NCBI GenBank assembly: GCA_035253645.1
Contig: DATFBW010000276.1
Span: 1 to 13,796 of the forward strand
From: DASYRX01 sp035253645
GTDB taxonomy: Bacteria; Gemmatimonadota; Gemmatimonadetes; Gemmatimonadales; Gemmatimonadaceae
DNA: 13,796 nt
Direction of reading: 5' to 3'
In this document: in pieces, positions 13,218 to 13,796 of the stretch
How the letters are laid out: the number at the start of each line of letters is the position of its first letter
How positions within the stretch are numbered: position 1 is the stretch's first letter
The notes under the pieces: model-generated
Told to the model about the DNA's origin: nothing
What the model saw: the letters and a program-made list of their open reading frames with translations, nothing else
Database searches by the model: none
Program-made: the position numbers and the translations under genes

Positions 13218-13796
13218 GCAGTCTCCACTTCACGACGTCGGCGGAGGCGCAGCGCACTGCGCACAGTTTCTATGAGATCGGCGAAATCGCCCCCGCGGGT
13301 CGTGGCGGATCCGCGTCCCATGCGCGCGAGCAACGCCAGGCCGACGAGGGTGAGGATGATGTTGGCCGCCCACATCGCCAGAGACGGCGTCATGATCCCG
13401 CGATCGGCCAGCGATTCGCCGGCGATCAGGCCAATGTAGTAGATGGCGAAGATCACAAGGCTGAAGCCTATCACCAGACCAACGCCCCCACGCGGGAAGC
13501 GCAGCGCGACAGGGGCGCCCACGAGGACGAAAACGACACACGCGACGGAGATCGCAAACTTCTTATGAATCTCCACTTCATTCATGAAAATCGCCCGCCG
13601 GAATTGCTGCGCGCGCAGTCGCGCCGATTCCAGCGCCGCTTGCGCGGGGATCGCTCCCCCGCCGTTCGATGGCGGCGTCACGACCGGTAACGGACCAGGC
13701 GTGACCGGCGGAATCGCGGTTGCGGAGTCGGGATTGGCAGGGCGCAAAGCGGGGGGTTGAACGGCCTGTTGCATCACGGCGACGGAATCCGTGCGC
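13214..13796 (-). CDS. lptF: LptF-like LPS export permease, C-terminal part (5' end outside the window)
   Basis: The frame is open to the right edge of the window. A GTG at 13777 is internal and not a convincing start, because in-frame codons continue upstream without a stop. The visible 193 residues begin with a Pro-rich stretch (residues such as PPALRPANPDS and GPLPVVTPPSNGGG). Then comes a charged segment and EIHKKFAISVACVVFVLVGA, which opens the last three membrane helices. GESLADRGIMTPSLAMWAAN is the typical loop and final helix of LptF. It is half of the LptF/LptG pair that forms the LPS-extracting cavity. The Pro-rich stretch probably sits between the periplasmic jellyroll domain and helix 4. 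Confidence 0.9.
   Translation of the reverse strand, partial: RTDSVAVMQQAVQPPALRPANPDSATAIPPVTPGPLPVVTPPSNGGGAIPAQAALESARLRAQQFRRAIFMNEVEIHKKFAISVACVVFVLVGAPVALRFPRGGVGLVIGFSLVIFAIYYIGLIAGESLADRGIMTPSLAMWAANIILTLVGLALLARMGRGSATTRGGDFADLIETVRSALRLRRRREVETA

Noticed and set aside
13775..13777. GTG at 13777 as the true start of the LptF gene
   Set aside because: The frame continues open upstream to the edge, and a start here would leave LptF without its first helices and jellyroll domain.

Overview
The window reads as GC-rich bacterial chromosome, most likely from a Gram-negative, aerobic lineage such as Gemmatimonadota or Acidobacteriota. This is an inference from three things: an orphan two-module MacB/FtsX permease of the ADOP type, a very large TonB-dependent receptor with an N-terminal carboxypeptidase-regulatory-like domain, and LptF/LptG and Mla/MCE outer-membrane lipid genes. 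No rRNA, tRNA, insertion sequence, CRISPR array or phage gene was seen.

Layout. (1) 1-2636, minus strand: a tightly overlapped heme A / cytochrome oxidase assembly operon. In transcription order it is a small two-helix membrane protein resembling the COX2 membrane anchor, heme A synthase (ctaA), heme O synthase (ctaB), a small protein with a His-rich N-terminus, and after a 71-bp gap the start of a small membrane protein cut by the left edge. (2) 2637-2772: a divergent regulatory region filled by an inverted heptamer repeat. (3) 2773-4140, plus strand: an APC/LAT-type amino acid permease, followed by a strong hairpin that can terminate transcription from both sides. (4) 4275-7622, minus: a 1115-aa TonB-dependent receptor with its own probable promoter. 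(5) 7856-13796, minus: an envelope operon, lptF (5' end outside the window) - lptG - mlaE - mlaD - ADOP permease. The first three genes are joined by 4-bp overlaps. mlaE and mlaD are separated by a long hairpin made of heptamer repeats.

The genes fit together as two programmes. CtaB and CtaA make heme O and heme A for a heme-copper oxidase. LptF/LptG drive LPS transport, MlaE/MlaD move phospholipids between membranes, the ADOP permease is a MacB-like exporter or mechanotransmission protein, and the TonB receptor imports an unknown ligand.

Two genome-scale signals matter more than any one gene. First, the non-palindromic octamer CGTTAGGC occurs 23 times (the heptamer GTTAGGC 25 times) on both strands. 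It lies inside almost every gene, in all four stop-free codon phases, and often forces rare codons; this looks like a DNA-level sequence tag (uptake-sequence-like or HIP1-like). Second, four of the five intergenic spaces longer than 50 bp contain arrays of 7-bp repeats. The heptamer differs between loci, but the period is always seven, and two of the arrays are arranged as long inverted repeats.
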